Assembly (NCBI GenBank): GCA_034359265.1
Contig: CP136896.1
Span: 34,772,001 to 34,836,000 of the forward strand
Source of the DNA: Canna indica
Lineage: Eukaryota; Streptophyta; Magnoliopsida; Zingiberales; Cannaceae
DNA: 64,000 nucleotides
Reading direction: 5' to 3'
Shown here: positions 34,896 to 46,841 of the stretch, one piece after another
How the letters are laid out: every line of letters starts with the position of its first letter
Numbering within the stretch: position 1 is the first letter of the stretch
Notes under the pieces: generated by a model
Database searches by the model: none
Told to the model about the DNA's origin: nothing
What the model saw: the letters and a program-made list of their open reading frames with translations, nothing else
Made by a program: the position numbers and the translations under genes

Positions 34896-36995
34896 ATAAC
34901 TCGATTAACAACTTCTCCCATCGCAGTGAATGTTCTGGAGTCGCTCGGGACTCTGATTACAGGGCGTTTCGAGCCGATACCCCGAAGTTCAATCAGTCTG
35001 CTTCGTTCAAGATTCGATTCGAAAAATAGTGCAATTCTGTGCATTAGTCTGTCAAGAATAACTCGATTAACAACTTCTCCCATCGCAGTGAATGTTCTGG
35101 AGTCGCTCGGTACTCAGATTACTGGGCGTTTCGAGCCGATACCCTGAAGTTCAATCAGTCGGCCTCGTTCAAAATCAATTCGAAAAATCGTGCAATTCTT
35201 TGCATTAGTCTATCAAAAATAACTCGATTAACAACTTCTCCCATCACAGTGAATGTTCTGGAGTCGCTCGGGACTCAGATTACAGGGCGTTTCGAGCCGA
35301 TACCCCGAAGTTCAATCAGTTGGCTTCGTTCAAGATTCTATTCAAAAAATCGTGCAATTCTGTGCATTAGTCTGTCAAAAATAACTCGATTAACAACTTC
35401 TCCCGTCGCAGTGAATGTTCTGGAGTCGCTCGGGACTCTGATTACAGGGCGTTTCGAGCCGATACCCCGAAGTTCAATCAGTCTGCTTCGTTCAAGATTT
35501 GATTCGAAAAATAGTGCAATTCTGTGCATTAGTCTGTCAAGAATAACTCGATTAACAACTTCTCCCATCGCAGTGAATGTTCTGGAGTCGCTCGGTACTC
35601 AGATTACTGGGCGTTTCGAGCCGATACCCCGAAGTTCAATCAGTCGGCCTCGTTCAAAATCAATTTGAAAAATCGTGCAATTCTTTGCATTAGTCTGTCA
35701 AAAATAACTCGATTAACAACTTCTCCCATCACAGTGAATGTTCTGGAGTCGCTCGGGACTCAGATTACAGGGCGTTTCGAGCCGATACCCCGAAGTTCAA
35801 TCAGTCTGCTTCGTTCAAGATTCTATTCGAAAAATAGAGCAATTCTGTGCATTAGTCTGTGGAGAATAACTCGATTAACAACTTCTCCCATCACAGTGAA
35901 TGTTCTGGAGTCGCTCGGTACTCAGATTACTGGGTGTTTCGAGCCGATACCCCGAAGTTCAATCAGTCGGCCTCGTTCAAAATCAATTCGAAAAATCGTG
36001 CAATTCTTTGCATTAGTCTGTCAAAAATAACTCGATTAACAACTTCTCCCATCACAGTGAATGTTCTGGAGTCGCTCGGGACTCAGATTACAGGGCGTTT
36101 CGAGCGGATACCCCGAAGTTTAATTAGTCGGCATCGTTCAAGATCTATTCGAAAAATCATGCAATTCTTTGCATTAGTCTGTCAAAAATAACTCGATTAA
36201 CAACTTCTCCCATCATAGTTAATGTTCTGGAGTCGCTCGGGACTCAGATTACAGGGCGTTTCGAGCCGATACCCCAAAGTTCAATCAGTTGGCTTTGTTC
36301 AAGATTCTATTCGAAAAATCGTGCAATTCTGTGCATTAGTCTGTCAAAAATAACTCGATTAACAACTTCTCCCATCGCAATGAATGTTCTGGAGTCGCTC
36401 GGGACTCAGATTACAGGGCGTTTCGAGCGGATACCCCGAAGTTTAATCAGTCGGCATCGTTCAAGATCTATTCGAAAAATCATGCAATTCTTTGCATTAG
36501 TCTGTCAAAAATAACTCAATTAACAACTTCTCCCATCATAGTTAATGTTCTGGAGTCGCTCGGGACTCAGATTACAGGGCGTTTCGAGCCGATACCCCGA
36601 AGTTCAATCAGTTGGCTTCGTTCAAGATTCTATTCGAAAAATCGTGCAATTCTGTGCATTAGTCTGTCAAAAATAACTCGATTAACATCTTCTCCCATCG
36701 CAGTGAATGTTCTGGAGTCGTTCGGGACTCTGATTACAGGGCGTTTCGAGCCGATACCCCGAAGTTCAATCAGTCTGCTTCGTTCAAGATTCGATTCGAA
36801 AAATAGTGCAATTCTGTGCATTTGTCTGTCAAGAATAACTCGATTAACAACTTCTCCCATCGCAGTGAATGTTCTGGAGTCGCTCGGTACTCAGATTACT
36901 GGGCGTTTCGAGCTGATACCCCGAAGTTCAATCAGTCGGCCTCGTTCAAAATCAATTTGAAAAATCGTGCAATTCTTTGCATTAGTCTGTCAAAA

Positions 36996-37156
36996 ATAAC
37001 TCGATTAACAACTTCTCCCATCACAGTGAATGTTCTGGAGTCGCTCGGGACTCAGATTACAGGGCGTTTCGAGCCGATACCCCGAAGTTCAATCAGTCTG
37101 TTCGTTCAAGATTCTATTCGAAAAATAGAGCAATTCTGTGCATTAGTCTGTCGAGA
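36996..37156 (+). repeat. R6 with 1-bp deletion (161 bp)
   Basis: CAGTCTGTTCGTTC replaces CAGTCTGCTTCGTTC near 37098. It is a private change; the copy at 42000 is intact. Confidence 0.85.
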
Positions 37157-38124
37157 ATAACTCGATTAACAACTTCTCCCATCACAGTGAATGTTCTGGA
37201 GTCGCTCGGTACTCAGATTACTGGGTGTTTCGAGCCGATACCCCGAAGTTCAATCAGTCGGCCTCGTTCAAAATCAATTCGAAAAATCGTGCAATTCTTT
37301 GCATTAGTCTGTCAAAAATAACTCGATTAACAACTTCTCCCATCACAGTGAATGTTCTGGAGTCGCTCGGGACTCAGATTACAGGGCGTTTCGAGCGGAT
37401 ACCCCGAAGTTTAATCAGTCGGCATCGTTCAAGATCTATTCGAAAAATCATGCAATTCTTTGCATTAGTCTGTCAAAAATAACTCGATTAACAACTTCTC
37501 CCATCATAGTTAATGTTCTGGAGTCGCTCGGGACTCAGATTACAGGACATTTCGAGCCGATACCCCGAAGTTCAATCAGTTGGCTTTGTTCAAGATTCTA
37601 TTCGAAAAATCGTGCAATTCTGTGCATTAGTCTGTCAAAAATAACTCGATTAACAACTTCTCCCATCGCAGTGAATGTTCTGGAGTCACTCGGGACTCAG
37701 ATTACAGGGCGTTTCGAGCGGATACCCCGAAGTTTAATCAGTCGGCATCGTTCAAGATCTATTCGAAAAATCATGCAATTCTTTGCATTAGTCTGTCAAA
37801 AATAAGTCAATTAACAACTTCTCCCATCATAGTTAATGTTCTGGAGTCGCTCGGGACTCAGATTACAGGGCGTTTCGAGCCGATACCCCGAAGTTCAATC
37901 AGTTGGCTTCGTTCAAGATTCTATTCGAAAAATCGTGCAATTCTGTGCATTAGTCTGTCAAAAATAACTCGATTAACAACTTCTCCCATCGCAGTGAATG
38001 TTCTGGAGTCGCTCGGTACTCAGATTACTGGGCGTTTCAAGCCGATACCCCGAAGTTCAATCAGTCGGCTTCGTTCAAAATCAATTCGAAAAATCATGCA
38101 ATTATGTGCATTAGTCTGTCAAAA

Positions 38125-38285
38125 ATAACTCGATTAACAACTTCTCCCATCGCAGTGAATGTTCTGGAGTCGCTCGGTACTCAGATTACTGGGCGTTTCG
38201 AGCCGATACCCTGAAGTTCAATCAGTCGACATCGTTCAAGATCTATTCGAAAAATCATGCAATTCTTTGCATTAGTCTGTCAAAA
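38125..38285 (+). repeat. Probable R5v/b chimera
   Basis: The front carries GAGCCGATACCCTGAAG, the mark of R5v (30856, 35058, 40062), and the end carries TCGACATCG and AGATCTATTCG of type b. The copy at 43130 is a plain b with GAGCTG and CCCCG. Confidence 0.65.
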
Positions 38286-39899
38286 ATAACTCGATTAACA
38301 ACTTCTCCCATCACAGTGAATGTTCTGGAGTCGCTCGGGACTCAGATTACTGGGCGTTTCGAGCCGATACCCCGAAGTTCAATCAGTCGGCCTCGTTCAA
38401 AATCAATTTGAAAAATCGTGCAATTCTTTGCATTAGTCTGTCAAAAATAACTCGATTAACAACTTCTCCCATCACAGTGAATGTTCTGGAGTCGCTCGGG
38501 ACTCAGATTACAGGGCGTTTCGAGCCGATACCCCGAAGTTCAATCTGTCTGCTTCGTTCAAGATTCTATTTGAAAAATAGAGCAATTCTGTGCATTAGTC
38601 TGTCGAGAATAACTCGATTAACAACTTCTCCCATCACAGTGAATGTTCTGGAGTCGCTCGGTACTCAGATTACTGGGTGTTTCGAGCCGATACCCCGAAG
38701 TTCAATCAGTCGGCCTCGTTCAAAATCAATTCGAAAAATCGTGCAATTCTTTGCATTAGTCTGTCAAAAATAACTCGATTAACAACTTCTCCCATCACAG
38801 TGAATGTTCTGGAGTCGCTCGGGACTCAGATTACAGGGCGTTTCGAGCGGATACCCCGAAGTTTAATCAGTCGGCATCGTTCAAGATCTATTCGAAAAAT
38901 CATGCAATTCTTTGCATTAGTCTGTCAAAAATAACTCGATTAACAACTTCTCCCATCATAGTTAATGTTCTGGAGTCGCTCGGGACTCAGATTACAGGAC
39001 ATTTCGAGCCGATACCCCGAAGTTCAATCAGTTGGCTTTGTTCAAAATTCTATTCGAAAAATCGTGCAATTCTGTGCATTAGTCTGTCAAAAATAACTCG
39101 ATTAACAACTTCTCCCATCGCAGTGAATGTTCTGGAGTCGCTCGGGACTCAGATTACAGGGCGTTTCGAGCGGATACCCCGAAGTTTAATCAGTCGGCAT
39201 CGTTCAAGATCTATTCGAAAAATCATGCAATTCTTTGCATTAGTCTGTCAAAAATAAGTCAATTAACAACTTCTCCCATCATAGTTAATGTTCTGGAGTC
39301 GCTCGGGACTCAGATTACAGGGCGTTTCGAGCCGATACCCCGAAGTTCAATCAGTTGGCTTCGTTCAAGATTCTATTCGAAAAATCGTGCAATTCTGTGC
39401 ATTAGTCTGTCAAAAATAACTCGATTAACAACTTCTCCCATCGCAGTGAATGTTCTGGAGTCGCTCGGTACTCAGATTACTGGGCGTTTCAAGCCGATAC
39501 CCCGAAGTTCAATCAGTCGGCTTCGTTCAAAATCAATTCGAAAAATCATGCAATTATGTGCATTAGTCTGTCAAAAATAACTCGATTAACAACTTCTCCC
39601 ATCGCAGTGAATGTTCTGGAGTCGCTCGGTACTCAGATTACTGGGCGTTTCGAGCTGATACCCCGAAGTTCAATCAGTCGACATCGTTCAAGATCTATTC
39701 GAAAAATCATGCAATTCTTTGCATTAGTCTGTCAAAAATAACTCGATTAACAACTTCTCCCATCACAGTGAATGTTCTGGAGTCGCTCGGGACTCAGATT
39801 CCAGGGCGTTTCGAGCCGATACCCCGAAGTTCAATCAGTTGGCTTCGTTCAAGATTCTATTCGAAAAATCGTGCAATTCTGTGCATTAGTCTGTCAAAA

Positions 39900-42800
39900 A
39901 TAACTCGATTAACAACTTCTCCCATCGCAGTGAATGTTCTGGAGTCGCTCGGGACTCTGATTACAGGGCGTTTCGAGCCGATACCCCGAAGTTCAATCAG
40001 TCTGCTTCGTTCAAGATTCGATTCGAAAAATAGTGCAATTCTGTGCATTAGTCTGTCAAGAATAACTCGATTAACAACTTCTCCCATCGCAGTGAATGTT
40101 CTGGAGTCGCTCGGTACTCAGATTACTGGGCGTTTCGAGCCGATACCCTGAAGTTCAATCAGTCGGCCTCGTTCAAAATCAATTCGAAAAATCGTGCAAT
40201 TCTTTGCATTAGTCTATCAAAAATAACTCGATTAACAACTTCTCCCATCACAGTGAATGTTCTGGAGTCGCTCGGGACTCAGATTACAGGGCGTTTCGAG
40301 CCGATACCCCGAAGTTCAATCAGTTGGCTTCGTTCAAGATTCTATTCAAAAAATCGTGCAATTCTGTGCATTAGTCTGTCAAAAATAACTCGATTAACAA
40401 CTTCTCCCATCGCAGTGAATGTTCTGGAGTCGCTCGGGACTCTGATTACAGGGCGTTTCGAGCCGATACCCCGAAGTTCAATCAGTCTGCTTCGTTCAAG
40501 ATTCGATTCGAAAAATAGTGCAATTCTGTGCATTAGTCTGTCAAGAATAACTCGATTAACAACTTCTCCCATCGCAGTGAATGTTCTGGAGTCGCTCGGT
40601 ACTCAGATTACTGGGCGTTTCGAGCCGATACCCCGAAGTTCAATCAGTCGGCCTCGTTCAAAATCAATTTGAAAAATCGTGCAATTCTTTGCATTAGTCT
40701 GTCAAAAATAACTCGATTAACAACTTCTCCCATCACAGTGAATGTTCTGGAGTCGCTCGGGACTCAGATTACAGGGCGTTTCGAGCCGATACCCCGAAGT
40801 TCAATCAGTCTGCTTCGTTCAAGATTCTATTCGAAAAATAGAGCAATTCTGTGCATTAGTCTGTGGAGAATAACTCGATTAACAACTTCTCCCATCACAG
40901 TGAATGTTCTGGAGTCGCTCGGTACTCAGATTACTGGGTGTTTCGAGCCGATACCCCGAAGTTCAATCAGTCGGCCTCGTTCAAAATCAATTCGAAAAAT
41001 CGTGCAATTCTTTGCATTAGTCTGTCAAAAATAACTCGATTAACAACTTCTCCCATCACAGTGAATGTTCTGGAGTCGCTCGGGACTCAGATTACAGGGC
41101 GTTTCGAGCGGATACCCCGAAGTTTAATTAGTCGGCATCGTTCAAGATCTATTCGAAAAATCATGCAATTCTTTGCATTAGTCTGTCAAAAATAACTCGA
41201 TTAACAACTTCTCCCATCATAGTTAATGTTCTGGAGTCGCTCGGGACTCAGATTACAGGGCGTTTCGAGCCGATACCCCAAAGTTCAATCAGTTGGCTTT
41301 GTTCAAGATTCTATTCGAAAAATCGTGCAATTCTGTGCATTAGTCTGTCAAAAATAACTCGATTAACAACTTCTCCCATCGCAATGAATGTTCTGGAGTC
41401 GCTCGGGACTCAGATTACAGGGCGTTTCGAGCGGATACCCCGAAGTTTAATCAGTCGGCATCGTTCAAGATCTATTCGAAAAATCATGCAATTCTTTGCA
41501 TTAGTCTGTCAAAAATAACTCAATTAACAACTTCTCCCATCATAGTTAATGTTCTGGAGTCGCTCGGGACTCAGATTACAGGGCGTTTCGAGCCGATACC
41601 CCGAAGTTCAATCAGTTGGCTTCGTTCAAGATTCTATTCGAAAAATCGTGCAATTCTGTGCATTAGTCTGTCAAAAATAACTCGATTAACATCTTCTCCC
41701 ATCGCAGTGAATGTTCTGGAGTCGTTCGGGACTCTGATTACAGGGCGTTTCGAGCCGATACCCCGAAGTTCAATCAGTCTGCTTCGTTCAAGATTCGATT
41801 CGAAAAATAGTGCAATTCTGTGCATTTGTCTGTCAAGAATAACTCGATTAACAACTTCTCCCATCGCAGTGAATGTTCTGGAGTCGCTCGGTACTCAGAT
41901 TACTGGGCGTTTCGAGCTGATACCCCGAAGTTCAATCAGTCGGCCTCGTTCAAAATCAATTTGAAAAATCGTGCAATTCTTTGCATTAGTCTGTCAAAAA
42001 TAACTCGATTAACAACTTCTCCCATCACAGTGAATGTTCTGGAGTCGCTCGGGACTCAGATTACAGGGCGTTTCGAGCCGATACCCCGAAGTTCAATCAG
42101 TCTGCTTCGTTCAAGATTCTATTTGAAAAATAGAGCAATTCTGTGCATTAGTCTGTCGAGAATAACTCGATTAACAACTTCTCCCATCACAGTGAATGTT
42201 CTGGAGTCGCTCGGTACTCAGATTACTGGGTGTTTCGAGCCGATACCCCGAAGTTCAATCAGTCGGCCTCGTTCAAAATCAATTCGAAAAATCGTGCAAT
42301 TCTTTGCATTAGTCTGTCAAAAATAACTCGATTAACAACTTCTCCCATCACAGTGAATGTTCTGGAGTCGCTCGGGACTCAGATTACAGGGCGTTTCGAG
42401 CGGATACCCCGAAGTTTAATCAGTCGGCATCGTTCAAGATCTATTCGAAAAATCATGCAATTCTTTGCATTAGTCTGTCAAAAATAACTCGATTAACAAC
42501 TTCTCCCATCATAGTTAATGTTCTGGAGTCGCTCGGGACTCAGATTACAGGACATTTCGAGCCGATACCCCGAAGTTCAATCAGTTGGCTTTGTTCAAGA
42601 TTCTATTCGAAAAATCGTGCAATTCTGTGCATTAGTCTGTCAAAAATAACTCGATTAACAACTTCTCCCATCGCAGTGAATGTTCTGGAGTCACTCGGGA
42701 CTCAGATTACAGGGCGTTTCGAGCGGATACCCCGAAGTTTAATCAGTCGGCATCGTTCAAGATCTATTCGAAAAATCATGCAATTCTTTGCATTAGTCTG

Positions 42801-44904
42801 TCAAAAATAAGTCAATTAACAACTTCTCCCATCATAGTTAATGTTCTGGAGTCGCTCGGGACTCAGATTACAGGGCGTTTCGAGCCGATACCCCGAAGTT
42901 CAATCAGTTGGCTTCGTTCAAGATTCTATTCGAAAAATCGTGCAATTCTGTGCATTAGTCTGTCAAAAATAACTCGATTAACAACTTCTCCCATCGCAGT
43001 GAATGTTCTGGAGTCGCTCGGTACTCAGATTACTGGGCGTTTCAAGCCGATACCCCGAAGTTCAATCAGTCGGCTTCGTTCAAAATCAATTCGAAAAATC
43101 ATGCAATTATGTGCATTAGTCTGTCAAAAATAACTCGATTAACAACTTCTCCCATCGCAGTGAATGTTCTGGAGTCGCTCGGTACTCAGATTACTGGGCG
43201 TTTCGAGCTGATACCCCGAAGTTCAATCAGTCGACATCGTTCAAGATCTATTCGAAAAATCATGCAATTCTTTGCATTAGTCTGTCAAAAATAACTCGAT
43301 TAACAACTTCTCCCATCACAGTGAATGTTCTGGAGTCGCTCGGGACTCAGATTACTGGGCGTTTCGAGCCGATACCCCGAAGTTCAATCAGTCGGCCTCG
43401 TTCAAAATCAATTTGAAAAATCGTGCAATTCTTTGCATTAGTCTGTCAAAAATAACTCGATTAACAACTTCTCCCATCACAGTGAATGTTCTGGAGTCGC
43501 TCGGGACTCAGATTACAGGGCGTTTCGAGCCGATACCCCGAAGTTCAATCAGTCTGCTTCGTTCAAGATTCTATTTGAAAAATAGAGCAATTCTGTGCAT
43601 TAGTCTGTCGAGAATAACTCGATTAACAACTTCTCCCATCACAGTGAATGTTCTGGAGTCGCTCGGTACTCAGATTACTGGGTGTTTCGAGCCGATACCC
43701 CGAAGTTCAATCAGTCGGCCTCGTTCAAAATCAATTCGAAAAATCGTGCAATTCTTTGCATTAGTCTGTCAAAAATAACTCGATTAACAACTTCTCCCAT
43801 CACAGTGAATGTTCTGGAGTCGCTCGGGACTCAGATTACAGGGCGTTTCGAGCGGATACCCCGAAGTTTAATCAGTCGGCATCGTTCAAGATCTATTCGA
43901 AAAATCATGCAATTCTTTGCATTAGTCTGTCAAAAATAACTCGATTAACAACTTCTCCCATCATAGTTAATGTTCTGGAGTCGCTCGGGACTCAGATTAC
44001 AGGACATTTCGAGCCGATACCCCGAAGTTCAATCAGTTGGCTTTGTTCAAAATTCTATTCGAAAAATCGTGCAATTCTGTGCATTAGTCTGTCAAAAATA
44101 ACTCGATTAACAACTTCTCCCATCGCAGTGAATGTTCTGGAGTCGCTCGGGACTCAGATTACAGGGCGTTTCGAGCGGATACCCCGAAGTTTAATCAGTC
44201 GGCATCGTTCAAGATCTATTCGAAAAATCATGCAATTCTTTGCATTAGTCTGTCAAAAATAAGTCAATTAACAACTTCTCCCATCATAGTTAATGTTCTG
44301 GAGTCGCTCGGGACTCAGATTACAGGGCGTTTCGAGCCGATACCCCGAAGTTCAATCAGTTGGCTTCGTTCAAGATTCTATTCGAAAAATCGTGCAATTC
44401 TGTGCATTAGTCTGTCAAAAATAACTCGATTAACAACTTCTCCCATCGCAGTGAATGTTCTGGAGTCGCTCGGTACTCAGATTACTGGGCGTTTCAAGCC
44501 GATACCCCGAAGTTCAATCAGTCGGCTTCGTTCAAAATCAATTCGAAAAATCATGCAATTATGTGCATTAGTCTGTCAAAAATAACTCGATTAACAACTT
44601 CTCCCATCGCAGTGAATGTTCTGGAGTCGCTCGGTACTCAGATTACTGGGCGTTTCGAGCTGATACCCCGAAGTTCAATCAGTCGACATCGTTCAAGATC
44701 TATTCGAAAAATCATGCAATTCTTTGCATTAGTCTGTCAAAAATAACTCGATTAACAACTTCTCCCATCACAGTGAATGTTCTGGAGTCGCTCGGGACTC
44801 AGATTACAGGGCGTTTCGAGCCGATACCCCGAAGTTCAATCAGTTGGCTTTGTTCAAGATTCTATTCGAAAAATCGTGCAATTCTGTGCATTAGTCTGTC
44901 AAAA
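39900..44904 (+). repeat. 31-mer unit, copy 2 (5005 bp)
   Basis: Same order as 34896-39899: R4 39900, R5v 40062, k2 40223 and so on to b 44582 and k 44743. Shared rare marks include CCCTGAAG in R5v, CCCCAAAG in R1 (36188, 41192), GTCGTTCGGG in R4* (36673, 41677), GTCACTCGGG in R2 (37641, 42646) and GTTCAAAATTC in R1 (38931, 43936). Confidence 0.86.
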
Positions 44905-46841
44905 ATAACTCGATTAACAACTTCTCCCATCGCAGTGAATGTTCTGGAGTCGCTCGGGACTCAGATTACAGGGCGTTTCGAGCGGATACCCCGAAGTTTA
45001 ATCAGTCGACATCGTCCAAGATCTATTCGAAAAATCATGCAATTCTTTGCATTAGTCTGTCAAAAATAACTCAATTAACAACTTCTCCCATCATAGTTAA
45101 TGTTCTGGAGTCGCTCGGGACTCAGATTACAGGGCGTTTCGAGCCGATACCCCGAAGTTCAATCAGTTGGCTTCGTTCAAGATTCTATTCAAAAAATCGT
45201 GCAATTCTTTGCATTAGTCTATCAAAAATAACTCGATTAACAACTTCTCCCATCACAGTGAATGTTCTGGAGTCGCTCGGTACTCAGATTACTGGGTGTT
45301 TCGAGCCGATACCCCGAAGTTCAATCAGTCGGCCTCGTTCAAAATCAATTCGAAAAATCGTGCAATTCTTTGCATTAGTCTGTCAAAAATAACTCGATTA
45401 ACAACTTCTCCCATCACAGTGAATGTTCTGGAGTCGCTCGGGACTCAGATTACAGGGCGTTTCGAGCGGATACCCCGAAGTTTAATCAGTCGGCATCGTT
45501 CAAGATCTATTCGAAAAATCATGCAATTCTTTGCATTAGTCTGTCAAAAATAACTCGATTAACAACTTCTCCCATCATAGTTAATGTTCTGGAGTCGCTC
45601 GGGACTCAGATTACAGGACATTTCGAGCCGATACCCCGAAGTTCAATCAGTTGGCTTTGTTCAAGATTCTATTCGAAAAATCGTGCAATTCTGTGCATTA
45701 GTCTGTCAAAAATAACTCGATTAACAACTTCTCCCATCGCAGTGAATGTTCTGGAGTCGCTCGGGACTCAGATTACAGGGCGTTTCGAGCGGATACCCCG
45801 AAGTTTAATCAGTCGGCATCGTTCAAGATCTATTCGAAAAATCATGCAATTCTTTGCATTAGTCTGTCAAAAATAAGTCAATTAACAACTTCTCCCATCA
45901 TAGTTAATGTTCTGGAGTCGCTCGGGACTCAGATTACAGGGCGTTTCGAGCCGATACCCCGAAGTTCAATCAGTTGGCTTCGTTCAAGATTCTATTCGAA
46001 AAATCGTGCAATTCTGTGCATTAGTCTGTCAAAAATAACTCGATTAACAACTTCTCCCATCGCAGTGAATGTTCTGGAGTCGCTCGGTACTCAGATTACT
46101 GGGTGTTTCAAGCCGATACCCCGAAGTTCAATCAGTCGGCTTCGTTCAAAATCAATTCGAAAAATCATGCAATTATGTGCATTAGTCTGTCAAAAATAAC
46201 TCGATTAACAACTTCTCCCATCGCAGTGAATGTTCTGGAGTCGCTCGGTACTCAGATTACTGGGCGTTTCGAGCTGATACCCCGAAGTTCAATCAGTCGA
46301 CATCGTTCAAGATCTATTCGAAAAATCATGCAATTCTTTGCATTAGTCTGTCAAAAATAACTCGATTAACAACTTCTCCCATCACAGTGAATGTTCTGGA
46401 GTCGCTCGGGACTCAGATTACAGGGCGTTTCGAGCCGATACCCCGAAGTTCAATCAGTTGGCTTTGTTCAAGATTCTATTCGAAAAATCGTGCAATTCTG
46501 TGCATTAGTCTGTCAAAAATAACTCGATTAACAACTTCTCCCATCGCAGTGAATGTTCTGGAGTCGCTCGGGACTCAGATTACAGGGCGTTTCGAGCGGA
46601 TACCCCGAAGTTTAATCAGTCGGCATCGTTCAAGATCTATTCGAAAAATCATGCAATTCTTTGCATTAGTCTGTCAAAAATAAGTCAATTAACAACTTCT
46701 CCCATCATAGTTAATGTTCTGGAGTCGCTCGGGACTCAGATTACAGGGCGTTTCGAGCCGATACCCCGAAGTTCAATCAGTTGGCTTCGTTCAAGATTCT
46801 ATTCGAAAAATCGTGCAATTCTGTGCATTAGTCTGTCAAAA
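44905..46841 (+). repeat. Scrambled 12-unit stretch
   Basis: R2 44905 (with TCGACATCGTCCAAG), R3 45066 (tail TCTATCAAAA), R7 45228, R8 45389, R1 45550, R2 45712, R3* 45873, a* 46035 (GGGTGTTTCAAG), b 46196, k 46357, R2 46519, R3* 46680. R4, R5 and R6 are missing from here to 53460. Confidence 0.82.

Larger units (their letters stand above)
34896..39899 (+). repeat. 31-mer unit, copy 1 (5004 bp)
   Basis: R4 34896, R5v 35058, k2 35219, R4 35381, R5 35543, R6 35704, R7 35866, R8 36027, R1 36188, R2 36350, R3 36511, R4* 36673, R5 36835, R6 36996, R7 37157, R8 37318, R1 37479, R2 37641, R3* 37802, a 37964, b-like 38125, R5-like 38286, R6 38447, R7 38609, R8 38770, R1 38931, R2 39093, R3* 39254, a 39416, b 39577, k-like 39738. 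It is one base shorter than copy 2 because of a deletion in R6 at 36996. Confidence 0.86.
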
